This document shows positions 9,744 to 17,183 of a DNA stretch of 64,000 nucleotides, one piece after another. The DNA is from Micromonospora sp. DSM 45708 (GTDB taxonomy: Bacteria > Actinomycetota > Actinomycetes > Mycobacteriales > Micromonosporaceae), in assembly GCF_039566955.1 (NCBI RefSeq), contig NZ_CP154796.1:1-64000 (forward strand), read 5' to 3'. Each line of letters starts with the position of its first letter. Position 1 is the stretch's first letter. Under the pieces are notes generated by a model. That model was not told where the DNA came from, searched no databases, and saw nothing but the letters and a program-made list of their open reading frames with translations. Made by a program: the position numbers and the translations under genes.

Positions 9744-10502
9744 ATGTCCGACGCGGAGTTGACCGTCACGGTGGACGGCCCGGTGGCGACCGTGGTGATC
9801 CGGAACCCCACCCGCCGCAACGCCATGACCCCGGCCATGTGGCGGCAGCTCCCGGTGCTGCTCGACGCCCTGGAGGCGGACCCGGCGGTCCGGGTGCTGG
9901 TGCTCACCGGAGCGGGCGGCACGTTCTGCGCCGGCGCCGACCTGGGCGACCTGGACGAGCTGCTTTCCGCCGGTGACGGCAGCATCGCGGTGGCCGCCGA
10001 GGAACGGCTCGCCGCGTTCGGCCGCCCCACCGTCGCCGCGATCGAGGGCGCCTGCGTCGGCGGCGGCTGTCAGCTCGCCGTCGCCTGCGACCTGCGGCTG
10101 GCCGCGGCGGACGCCCGGTTCGGCGTACCGCCGGCGCGGCTCGGCCTGGTCTACCCCGCGCCGACCACCCGCCGGCTGGCCGGCCTGGTCGGGCCGTCCG
10201 CCGCCAAGCACCTGCTGTTCACCGGCGACCTCGTCGACGCCGAGCGGGCGCTGCGGATCGGCCTGGTCGACGAGGTGCTGCCGGCCGCCGCGCTCGCCGA
10301 CCGGGTGGCGGCGCTGACCGCCACCGTGGCCGGGCGCTCCCGGCTCACCGTCACGGCCGCCAAGGAGATCGTCGACGGGCGCGCCGACGCCGACCGGGTC
10401 GCCTGGTGGCACGCGCAGGTGCGGGACAGCGGCGAGGCCCGCGAGGGGGTCGCGGCGGCCAACGAACGCCGGCCGCCGCGCTTCGGCTGGGCCCCTCGCT
10501 GA
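9744..10502 (+). CDS. Enoyl-CoA hydratase/isomerase (crotonase) superfamily protein
   Basis: 252 residues with the crotonase fold. The first oxyanion loop is GAGGTFCAGADL, and the second is ACVGGGCQLAVACDLRLAA. Where hydratases carry a catalytic Glu after F-x-x-P (FxxPE), this protein has FGVPPARLGL, so that Glu is absent. The equivalent of the second Glu is also not evident. It may therefore catalyse a different crotonase reaction (isomerase, thioesterase or lyase). No acyl-CoA genes adjoin it. The ATG start follows a hairpin terminator by 18 bp. Confidence 0.8.
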   Translation: MSDAELTVTVDGPVATVVIRNPTRRNAMTPAMWRQLPVLLDALEADPAVRVLVLTGAGGTFCAGADLGDLDELLSAGDGSIAVAAEERLAAFGRPTVAAIEGACVGGGCQLAVACDLRLAAADARFGVPPARLGLVYPAPTTRRLAGLVGPSAAKHLLFTGDLVDAERALRIGLVDEVLPAAALADRVAALTATVAGRSRLTVTAAKEIVDGRADADRVAWWHAQVRDSGEAREGVAAANERRPPRFGWAPR

Positions 10503-10562
10503 CCGCCGTTTGACCGGCCGCCCTTTTCGGGTACGTCCCGAGCCGTCGAACGGGGGGCCACG

Positions 10563-11156
10563 ATGGACGGTACGGAGCAGCGTGCGATCCGGCGCGGACG
10601 CCGGCAATTCCTCTGGCTCATGCTCGGTGTGCCGCTGCTGGGCGGCGTGCTCGGCGTGCTGATCGCCCGGCAGGTGAACGGCGGCAACCTGCCGTCCTGG
10701 CCGCAGGGGCGGACGCCGGAGTGGGCGTCGATCACCGGGATCGCGCTCACCGTCCTCGGCCTGCTGGTCGAGGTCGGTGCGCTGGTGTGGGCCGCCCGGC
10801 GCGGGCGGCTCCGGTCCCGCCGGCAGTCCCCGCTGTGGGCGATGGGCATGCGGGAGCGGTCCCGGCTGGTCAGGCAGGTGCGACGCGGCGACACCGACGC
10901 CGACCCGTCGACGCTCACCGTGGTCGCCCGCCAGATGGTGGACGGCGGCTGGTGGGCGACCCTCGCGGCCGGGCTCGTGATGGTCAACCTCGGGCAGGCG
11001 TTGGCCCGGTTCGCCTCGCCCGTGGCGCTGGCCGTCTTCGGCCTGGTGGCGGCGCTGTTCGCGTTGGCCGGATGGCAGGTCCACCGGGACGCCCGCCGGG
11101 CGGCGACGTACCTGCGCCACCACCACTCGACCGAGCCGACTCGCGCGCCGCACTAG
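10563..11156 (+). CDS. Membrane protein of unknown function (paralogue 1 of a tandem pair)
   Basis: 197 residues, no family recognised. It begins MDGTEQRAIRRGRRQ, then four hydrophobic segments in two pairs (~residues 18-38, 58-80, 130-150, 155-175). Between the pairs is a cytosolic-looking SPLWAMGMRERSRLVRQVRRG helix. The C terminus is DARRAATYLRHH. The next gene (11220) shares the N terminus, the SPLWA block, the MVNLGQAL helix and the DARRA end, so the two arose by tandem duplication. Confidence 0.65.
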   Translation: MDGTEQRAIRRGRRQFLWLMLGVPLLGGVLGVLIARQVNGGNLPSWPQGRTPEWASITGIALTVLGLLVEVGALVWAARRGRLRSRRQSPLWAMGMRERSRLVRQVRRGDTDADPSTLTVVARQMVDGGWWATLAAGLVMVNLGQALARFASPVALAVFGLVAALFALAGWQVHRDARRAATYLRHHHSTEPTRAPH

Positions 11157-11219
11157 ACCTTGGAGGATTCCGGCCCCGCCGAGGGCCATTTCCTTCCGAG
11201 ATCCACATTGGAGGCCATG

Positions 11220-11816
11220 ATGGATGGCACGGGGCAAGGTCGGGAGATCCGGCGGGGACGCCGGCGGGTTCGGCTGCTGGTCGTCGGCGTGGTCCTGGCC
11301 TTCGCGCTGGTGTCGTTCTTGGTGGGGCTGCTGGCGGAGGGCTTTGCGGCGACCTGGCTGGAGCGCGGTGACCCGCCGGCCTGGCTGGAGGTGACCGGCG
11401 GGATCCTGGCGGTGCTGGGTCTCGCGGTCGAGGTCGTCGCGCTGATCCGGATGTTCCGCGGCAGCAGCCACCGCGCCGGCCAGGAGTCACCGCTGTGGGC
11501 GGTGAGTTGGCGTCGCCGCCGCGAGCTGGCACGGGCGGTCCGTCGCAATGTGGTGGCCTCCCCGGAGGATCTGCCCTGGCTGCGCACGACCGCGGCGCAG
11601 ATAGTCCGCCAGCGGCGTCTCCTCCCGTTGTTCGGTGGCCTGCTGACGATGAACCTCGGCCAGGCCCTGCTCAGTCTCGCCCCGATCTGGCTGGCCCTGA
11701 TCGGCATCACGGGCGTCATGTTCGGCATCGCCTGCTGGTGGATTCTCCGCGACGCGCGCCGGGCCGAGGCGTTCCTGCGGGCGCATCCCGCCGACCCGGC
11801 GACTGAACCGCTCTGA
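11220..11816 (+). CDS. Membrane protein of unknown function (paralogue 2 of a tandem pair)
   Basis: 198 residues, starting MDGTGQGREIRRGRRR, clearly related to the preceding protein. Shared landmarks are SPLWAVSWRRRRELARAVRRN, MNLGQALLSLAP and the DARRAEAFLRAH end. Starts at 11217 (ATG) and 11220 (ATG) are both in frame; 11220 is chosen because GGAGG (11210-11214) is 5 bases before it and it matches the paralogue. There are four predicted membrane helices. It lies 63 bp downstream of its paralogue and may be co-transcribed. Confidence 0.65.
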   Translation: MDGTGQGREIRRGRRRVRLLVVGVVLAFALVSFLVGLLAEGFAATWLERGDPPAWLEVTGGILAVLGLAVEVVALIRMFRGSSHRAGQESPLWAVSWRRRRELARAVRRNVVASPEDLPWLRTTAAQIVRQRRLLPLFGGLLTMNLGQALLSLAPIWLALIGITGVMFGIACWWILRDARRAEAFLRAHPADPATEPL

Positions 11817-11938
11817 AGGGCTCCCGGGGACGGACCGGGCTCCGGTTCGGGGAAGTGGCGGCATCCCGAGAGCCGCGACCCCGCTACTTCGGCGTACTGG
11901 AGTCGATCATCCGATCCTCGGCCGATTGCGGGGCGGGC

Positions 11939-12145
11939 CTACTCGTCGTCGGTCGGTCGAGGCTGTCGGTGCTCGGCGATCCAGGCTTCCACGTCGGCGG
12001 CCAACCACACCTTCGTGGCGCGTAGCTCCTGGTACGGCTTCGGGAACGAAGGGCGCATGGCGATCTGCTGGAACCGCGATCGGGACACCCCGAGCCGTTC
12101 GCAGATCTCCCACGGTCCCATCAGCGTGCCGGGTCCCTTGGCCAT
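11939..12145 (-). CDS. Small AlpA/excisionase-like helix-turn-helix protein
   Basis: 68 residues. GPWEICERLGVSRSRFQQIA is a MerR/AlpA-type helix-turn-helix, followed by PSFPKPYQEL and a wing (KVWLAADVEAWIAEH), the layout of AlpA and excisionase proteins. Such proteins regulate prophage or plasmid excision genes, but no integrase lies in this window, so it may be a chromosomal regulator. The upstream divergent space carries a 20-bp palindrome that could be its own operator. Confidence 0.72.
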   Translation of the reverse strand: MAKGPGTLMGPWEICERLGVSRSRFQQIAMRPSFPKPYQELRATKVWLAADVEAWIAEHRQPRPTDDE

Positions 12146-12182
12146 GGGCTGAACATATGCACAGACTAATCTCCCCAGGCAG

Positions 12183-12221
12183 GGATCCCCGACCGGGGAT
12201 CCTCGATCAGGGGTCCCCAGA
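12183..12221. promoter_or_regulatory. Palindromic operator candidates in the divergent space
   Basis: GGATCCCC (12183-12190) and GGGGATCC (12195-12202) form a perfect inverted repeat with a 4-base spacer. A second, overlapping pairing runs from GGGGATCC to GGGGTCCCC at ~12210-12218. The site lies between the AlpA-like gene (minus) and the gene at 12318 (plus). Its position suggests an operator. Confidence 0.4.
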
Positions 12222-12317
12222 TTGACAGGGGTGGAGATTGGTGTGCGATGGGCTGGACCCGCCCGTTGGACGTCACACCTGGTCGGGCCCATCCGAGCCG
12301 ACCGTCCGGAGGTGGAC

Positions 12318-12818
12318 ATGCAGCGCCATGCACCCGTCAAGCCGCTGTGGTTCTGTGCGGCCTGCGCCAACCCGTGGCCCTGCGGACCGGCTCGGCTGGA
12401 GTTGGCCGCGCAGTACGCCGGCGAACCGAAGTGGCTGGCCGTCGACATGGCCGAGCTGCTGCACGAGGCGATCGCCGACCTGACCCGGCTGAATCCCGAG
12501 TCGCCGGACGGGGTGGCGATGTATGGCAGGTTCCTGGGTTGGGTGCGGCACCTCGCCGGGAACCGGGCACGCAACGCCGGCCACTTCGGGAGCGGCTCCC
12601 GATCGCCGCGTCCCGCCCGGGGAGGTTCAACCGACAGCCAGTACCGGACGGGGCCGGCGGGCGCCGCGCCGGAGGCGTACCCCCGGCACCGCCCCCTGTG
12701 CCCGCCGGCCGTCCGTCACCGCGCCAGCGCGACCCAGCTCGGCGTCGCCGGCTCCCGCCGCAGCGGCATGCCCGCCTCGGCCGGGGTCCGGTCGCCCTTG
12801 CGCTGGTTGCACGCGTAG
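12318..12818 (+). CDS. CxxCxxxWPC-type protein of unknown function
   Basis: 166 residues by open frame. The N-terminal half is convincing: WFCAACANPWPC followed by helical text ending in RFLGWVRHLAGN. I associate this short Cys-rich layout with Micromonosporaceae proteins of unknown role (inference). ATG 12318 has GGAGG 5 bases upstream. After about residue 95 the composition turns Arg/Pro/Ser-rich, and the last 103 bases overlap the convergent HNH gene. The real protein may once have ended earlier, or a frameshift may have extended it. Confidence 0.5.
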   Translation: MQRHAPVKPLWFCAACANPWPCGPARLELAAQYAGEPKWLAVDMAELLHEAIADLTRLNPESPDGVAMYGRFLGWVRHLAGNRARNAGHFGSGSRSPRPARGGSTDSQYRTGPAGAAPEAYPRHRPLCPPAVRHRASATQLGVAGSRRSGMPASAGVRSPLRWLHA

Positions 12819-13156
12819 CAGGCGGCGGTGGTGTTCCCCCAGGTGTTGCGGCCACCGCGCGAGCGGGGCAGGACGTGGTCGATCGTGGTGGCCGGGCCGT
12901 CGCAGTAGGCGCACCGCCGACCGTCGCGGGCCAGCACCCCGGCCCGGGACCAGGCCGGCCCGGCGCTGAACCGCCAGCGCGTCACCACGTACCGGACGAG
13001 ACGGACCACCCGCGGCATCGGGAAGACGCCGATGAGCCGGTCCGGCTCGGACTCGTGGATCTCCGCGACCCGGCGGCAGAGCATCCGGATCGCGTGCTGG
13101 ACGGTGACCCGGTGCAGCGGGCCGAGGTCGGCGTTGATGACGAGGACGGCGTCCAC
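12716..13156 (-). CDS. HNH endonuclease
   Basis: 146 residues. The C-terminal HNH/beta-beta-alpha-metal domain is complete: first zinc pair CAYC, catalytic DHVLPRSRGG, N in NTTAACYACN, and second Cys pair CYAC. The N-terminal ~60 residues (VLVINADLGPLHRV..) match actinobacterial chromosomal HNH proteins. The GTG start has GGGAG upstream. The biological target is unknown; there is no phage or restriction neighbour. A strong intrinsic terminator lies 41 bp before its start, so it probably has its own promoter or depends on read-through. Confidence 0.85.
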   Translation of the reverse strand: MDAVLVINADLGPLHRVTVQHAIRMLCRRVAEIHESEPDRLIGVFPMPRVVRLVRYVVTRWRFSAGPAWSRAGVLARDGRRCAYCDGPATTIDHVLPRSRGGRNTWGNTTAACYACNQRKGDRTPAEAGMPLRREPATPSWVALAR

Positions 13157-13196
13157 CGGGCTCTCCCTTCACGATCGGTCAGGTGGTACGGCGACG

Positions 13197-13227
13197 AAAA
13201 AGCCGCCCGGTCCACGGACCGGGCGGC
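13197..13227 (-). terminator. Intrinsic terminator upstream of the HNH gene
   Basis: A near-perfect GC hairpin, GCCGCCCGGTCC (13202-13213) with GGACCGGGCGGC (13216-13227), is followed on the minus strand by TTTTT (13201-13197). It ends transcripts coming from the small frame and membrane-protein gene at higher coordinates. Confidence 0.85.
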
Positions 13228-13253
13228 GACGACATGGGCGCACGACGTGCGCG

Positions 13254-13331
13254 TCAGTCGGGCCTCCCGGACCACGGGCAGCCGTCGTCGAGCAGCCACG
13301 ACGTCATCGTGGTGGCGGATCGCAGCGACAT
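13254..13331 (-). CDS. Candidate 25-residue microprotein or leader peptide
   Basis: A short frame with an ATG at 13331, GGGAG 7 bases upstream, reading MSLRSATT..SWLLDDGCPW.. and ending 27 bases before the intrinsic terminator. It lies 35 bp downstream of the membrane-protein gene at 13367 and upstream of the HNH gene. It is too short for statistics, but the ribosome site, stop and terminator are well placed. It could be a real small protein, an attenuator leader for the HNH gene, or chance. Confidence 0.3.
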   Translation of the reverse strand: MSLRSATTMTSWLLDDGCPWSGRPD

Positions 13332-13366
13332 GGACGGCTCCCGGAGCGGTGGTTGACCTTGCGCGT

Positions 13367-14485
13367 TCACGGTAGATCCGCGCCGGAGACACGGGCAACG
13401 TATTTCGATCCGCCGTCGGAGGGTGGCCGCTGCCGACCGGCCCGTCCGGCCCGGCGGGCGGCGGTGAGCGGTCGGTCGATCCGGGCGCTCATCTGCGCCA
13501 CCAGCTCGCTCTCCAACAGCGGCCGGTTCACCTCGGCGGCCACCGACAGCGTCGGGGTGGAGATCGACCGCCAGATCGCGGTGAGTCCGGCCCCGAGACC
13601 GACGAGCGCCACCGCCGCCCGGGTGGTGGGGGAGCCGGCCGCCGCCGCGGCGCTGACCCCGACCACCGCCAGCAGGACCACCAGCAGCGGCGCCAGCACC
13701 GGCCAGAAGATGCCCCGGGCCGCCTGCGCCACCAGCTTCCGGTCCCGAATGATCAGGTTTCGGGCCACCACCGCCCAGTTCTCCTCGTCCAGCAGGTCCC
13801 GTGGATGCAGACCGCCGGTGAGCACGTCCCGCCACAGGTCGCCCTGGTTGCGCAGCTCGCGGGCCAGCTCGGCGAGCCCGGCCTCGGTCGGGTCGCCGAC
13901 CGAGGCGCGACCGACGGCGGTGGCCCAGGCGGACAGCGAGCGGCGTACCACCGCGGCCGAATAGGGCGGCAGCACGCTGGCCAGCTCGTCCAGCCATCGG
14001 CTGAGCTGGAACTGCCGCCCGCCGAACCGCGGGATCAGCTCGCTGCCGTCGCCGCGTCGGACCGTGTCGGCGAGCGAACGGCCGAGCCGGTACGCCACCC
14101 CGACCCGGTGGTCGGTGGCCATCGTCCAGCGCAGCACGTCGACGTTCAGCTCGTCGAGCGCGAACAGCAGCGGGTCGCGGTCCGCCCCGGCGGACCGCCT
14201 GGCGGCGGCGGTCGACGGCAGCACCCGGCCGGCCGGGGTCAGCGCGGCGATCTGGGCCAGCGCCACGTCCACGCCGTCGAGGTACATGCCGAGCCGGTGC
14301 CGGCCCGGCAACTCGGTCAGGTTGGACAGCTTCGCCGGGGCCGTCGCCGGCCGGTCCCCGCCGTCGGTCAGGTCGGCGGTCTGCGCGTGGTGGTAGGCGT
14401 CCGCCATGGACCAGCCGAGCCGCAGCGCGGTGACCACGACCGAACGCTCGTCCCGCCGCTCCTCCGTCCGCGTCGCGGTGCTCAC
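13367..14485 (-). CDS. Large two-helix membrane protein of unknown function
   Basis: 372 residues, no family recognised. The first ~270 residues are soluble and helical, with LSRWLDELASVLPPYSAAVV and LAELARELRNQGDLW. Two membrane helices follow in FWPVLAPLLVVLLAVVGVSA and ALVGLGAGLTAIW, then an Arg-rich tail. The soluble part would face the cytosol if the positive-inside rule holds. Start is GTG 14485. The flanking 40-bp space towards the FAD oxidoreductase gene is AT-rich (TTTTTTAACCGTTTA) and may hold its promoter. Confidence 0.6.
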   Translation of the reverse strand: MSTATRTEERRDERSVVVTALRLGWSMADAYHHAQTADLTDGGDRPATAPAKLSNLTELPGRHRLGMYLDGVDVALAQIAALTPAGRVLPSTAAARRSAGADRDPLLFALDELNVDVLRWTMATDHRVGVAYRLGRSLADTVRRGDGSELIPRFGGRQFQLSRWLDELASVLPPYSAAVVRRSLSAWATAVGRASVGDPTEAGLAELARELRNQGDLWRDVLTGGLHPRDLLDEENWAVVARNLIIRDRKLVAQAARGIFWPVLAPLLVVLLAVVGVSAAAAAGSPTTRAAVALVGLGAGLTAIWRSISTPTLSVAAEVNRPLLESELVAQMSARIDRPLTAARRAGRAGRQRPPSDGGSKYVARVSGADLP

Positions 14486-14525
14486 CGCTTGACCTTAATG
14501 TGTTTTTTAACCGTTTACTGACGGA

Positions 14526-16058
14526 TCATCGTGCCCGACCGGCCAGCAGGCCGCGCGGGCGGATCGAGCGGACCGGCTCGGCCGCCGCGCCCTCGGCGCG
14601 CAGGATGTGGTTCGCCGCGATGATCCCGGTGGCCGCCGAACGCTCCATCAACGCGCTCGGGAACTCCGTGCGGATGCCGTCCCCGGCCAGGTACAGCCCG
14701 GCCGCGTCGGTCCGCACCCCCGGCCGGCCGGCGTGACTGCCCGGCGTGAACGCCGGGGCCTGCGCCTCCACCCGGGCCCGCAACTCACGCACCCGCAGGG
14801 CGGCCACCTCCGGCCAGAGCGCGGTCAGCTCCCGCAGCATGCGGGCGGCCAGCTCGTCGGCCGGCACGTCCGGCTCGCAGGCGTACGCGTGCAGCTCCAC
14901 CACCGCACCGTCGGTGCGCTCCGCCCAGCGGCGCGGCTCGGCCTCCAGTCGGTGGTAGAGCGTCACCGAGTCCAGCGTGGGCTGGCGGGAGACGCCGCTG
15001 AACACCGCCCGGTCCGGGCGCACGTCCCCGTCCATCCAGTAGCGCGCCACCGCGTACGGCGGGCCGGGCCGGCCGAACGCGGGCATCCGCGCCACCAGCT
15101 CGGGCGCCGCCGCGACCAGGCCGGGGGAGTCCGCGACCAGCGCGGCCAGCGCCGGCGGATCGACGGCGAGCACCACGTGCCCGGCCGCCCAGGTGTCGCC
15201 GTTCGCGCCGGTCACCCGCCAGCCGTCCGGCGTACGGTCCAGGCGGGTGGCCGGGGTGCCGGTCAGCACCCGGCCGCCGTGCTTCTCCACGTGTCGGGTC
15301 AGCGGCTCCCAGATCGCCGTCGCGTAGTCCTCGTCCGGGCAGTCGAAGGCCAGCCCTTCCGGGTTGCCGAGCAGGTAGAAGTGGAACTGGGCGATCATCT
15401 CGGCGGCCGACATCTCCGCCTCGTGGTTGAAGAACGAGTGCGAGAAGACCTCGAACAGCATGGCCCGGGCCCGGTCCGGCAGCCGCAGCGAGGTGAGCAG
15501 CTCGTCCGCGGTCCGCTCGTCGAACTCCGCGTAGGTGCGCACCGGATCGTAGGTGAGCAGCGGCAACGCGGCGTCCCGGTCCATCGCGCGCAGGTCCGCC
15601 AGGCGCAGGCTCGGGCTGCGCAGCAGCAGCGCCAGCAGGTTGGCCGGCGGGGCCGGCGGGAGCTTGCCGAACTCCTCGGTCGGCCACTGCGCGGACAGGA
15701 TCGGATAGCCGGGGATCGGCTTGAGGAAACCCAGCGCCGGGTCGACGCGGCGCAGGATCGCCCGCCAGTTCCAGTACTGCCGGAAGAACGCGTGGAACCC
15801 GTGCTCGTTGCGCTGGACGCCGTCCGCCAGCGCCTCCGGCCAGGCGCCGAGCCGGCCGCCGAGGTGCGGCGCGGCCTCCAGCACGGTCACCGCCACGCCG
15901 CGTTCGGCCAGCACCACCGCCGCCGACATGCCGGCGATGCCGCCGCCCACCACCAGCGCCGACGCCGCTCGCGGCACGCGGGGCACGCCACCGCCGCCCG
16001 GGTCCACCACGTGCTCGCGTACGCCGATGAGCCGACCAACCCTCTGCGACAGCCCCAC
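14526..16058 (-). CDS. FAD-dependent amine-oxidase-fold oxidoreductase, CrtU/carotenoid desaturase-like
   Basis: About 510 residues. The N-terminal dinucleotide motif is VVGGGIAGMSAAVVLAERG with EAAPHLGGR, and the C-terminal FAD motif is GLYLAGDGIRTEFPSALMERSAATG. The GFHAFFRQYWNWRAILRRVDP block is close to that of actinomycete isorenieratene synthases (CrtU) and other carotenoid desaturases as I know them. CrtU also methylates and desaturates carotene ends. No other carotenoid gene adjoins, so the substrate is open. GTG 16058 has GGAGGG 6 bases upstream; an ATG at 16088 is in frame but has a poorer site. Confidence 0.78.
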   Translation of the reverse strand: MGLSQRVGRLIGVREHVVDPGGGGVPRVPRAASALVVGGGIAGMSAAVVLAERGVAVTVLEAAPHLGGRLGAWPEALADGVQRNEHGFHAFFRQYWNWRAILRRVDPALGFLKPIPGYPILSAQWPTEEFGKLPPAPPANLLALLLRSPSLRLADLRAMDRDAALPLLTYDPVRTYAEFDERTADELLTSLRLPDRARAMLFEVFSHSFFNHEAEMSAAEMIAQFHFYLLGNPEGLAFDCPDEDYATAIWEPLTRHVEKHGGRVLTGTPATRLDRTPDGWRVTGANGDTWAAGHVVLAVDPPALAALVADSPGLVAAAPELVARMPAFGRPGPPYAVARYWMDGDVRPDRAVFSGVSRQPTLDSVTLYHRLEAEPRRWAERTDGAVVELHAYACEPDVPADELAARMLRELTALWPEVAALRVRELRARVEAQAPAFTPGSHAGRPGVRTDAAGLYLAGDGIRTEFPSALMERSAATGIIAANHILRAEGAAAEPVRSIRPRGLLAGRAR

Positions 16059-16117
16059 GCCCCACCCTCCGCTCAACAGTGCCCCCATCCTGCCCGAGGC
16101 GTACGGAAGGGGCTCAG

Positions 16118-16588
16118 CTACACGATCGAGAAGACGCGTTCCTGCGGGTCCACGACCACGGCCAGAAGCGCTCCCGGCACGAGGGCCGGGTTGTCGGCGC
16201 GGATCGTCTCGACCTCGAAGGTGGCGAAGCCGGTACCGCTGATCCGTAGGTGGAGTCTCAGCTCGGCGGCTCCCTCACCCGGGTGGTCGGCCACCGTGAG
16301 AACCTCCGCGGTGGCGGCGACGCCGGTGGCGGCGAGCCGCTGCGCGTCGCGGCGCGAGCGGGTGACGAGGCGCAGGCCCCACAGGCCGAAGCCGCCGCCC
16401 ATGAGCGTCGTCAACAGGCCCCCGGCGAGCAGGCCCCAACGGTCCTCGGCGGACAGGCTCCGGCTCTGCGACACGGCGACGACCAGCAGGACCGGGCCGG
16501 GCAGGCAGATCGCCGAGAACACCACTCGGCAGAGCAGCGCGCCGACCGGACCGATGCGCGTCTCTGCCTCCCGGGGCGCGGTCGTCAT
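16118..16588 (-). CDS. Two-helix membrane protein of unknown function
   Basis: About 156 residues. Two hydrophobic helices (LLCRVVFSAICLPGPVLLVV and LLAGGLLTTLMGGGFGLWGL) are followed by RSRRDAQRLAATGVAATAEVL and a beta-rich domain ending VVVDPQERVFSIV. This layout recalls DUF3592-type proteins (helix pair plus beta barrel in which the ATGVAATAEVL start is typical), but the match is by eye. ATG 16588 is preferred over GTG 16594. Confidence 0.55.
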   Translation of the reverse strand: MTTAPREAETRIGPVGALLCRVVFSAICLPGPVLLVVAVSQSRSLSAEDRWGLLAGGLLTTLMGGGFGLWGLRLVTRSRRDAQRLAATGVAATAEVLTVADHPGEGAAELRLHLRISGTGFATFEVETIRADNPALVPGALLAVVVDPQERVFSIV

Positions 16589-16615
16589 CCCCACACCCTA
16601 AGAGGGGACCTCCTC

Positions 16616-17095
16616 TCACGGTAGGCAGCGGCGGGGGCGGTCGGAGGGGGGCCAGACGTACTCCAGGTCGGTGGGGATGTCGGGGAAGAGCGGTGCGTAG
16701 TGGGCGGGGTCCTTGCGCAGCAGCGACGAACGATGGCTGCGGTGCAGGTCGTCGCGGCCGAGCCAGGGCGGCAGGTCGCCGGCGGTGGCCAGCGCGTCCT
16801 GGGTCCGGATCGTCGTGACGCCGCAGGCCGCGGCGAGGTCGGTGGCGAGCGTCGCCGCGCAGGTGTCCGCCCGACCCGGTTCGCACCACACCGCGCACAT
16901 GTCCAGCCCGTAGCGGGTCAGCGCCTCCTCGTACCCGGCCCACATCTTCACCGCCGGGTGGTTGCGCCAGCCGTAGTCCGGGCGGGTCAGCCCGCGCAGC
17001 ACCTGGATGGCCTCCACGCGCTGCTTGCCCAGCCGCTTCTGGTCCAGGGTCCGGGCGCTGGCCAGGAAGTCCGGATACGGCAGGAACGTCTGCAT
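16616..17095 (-). CDS. MSMEG_6728-type protein (pyrimidine-dimer excision-like fold)
   Basis: 159 residues beginning MQTFLPYPDFLASARTLDQK with KRLGKQRVEAIQVLRGL. This start (MQTFLP.. followed by LDxKRLGKQR) is the hallmark of the MSMEG_6728 family, which is related to the T4 endonuclease V / Pyr_excise fold. The family is often annotated as a cytoplasmic protein; DNA-repair activity is inferred only from the fold. The HPAVKMWAGYEEAL block is also typical. It stands alone between two unrelated genes. Confidence 0.8.
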   Translation of the reverse strand: MQTFLPYPDFLASARTLDQKRLGKQRVEAIQVLRGLTRPDYGWRNHPAVKMWAGYEEALTRYGLDMCAVWCEPGRADTCAATLATDLAAACGVTTIRTQDALATAGDLPPWLGRDDLHRSHRSSLLRKDPAHYAPLFPDIPTDLEYVWPPSDRPRRCLP

Positions 17096-17183
17096 GGCGG
17101 TGCTCTACCCGTCCCGGGCGGCGCCATGCCTTCAAGATCGAAGGGGGCTGTGCGCGCCGCGAGCGGCTGACTACGATCCGGTC

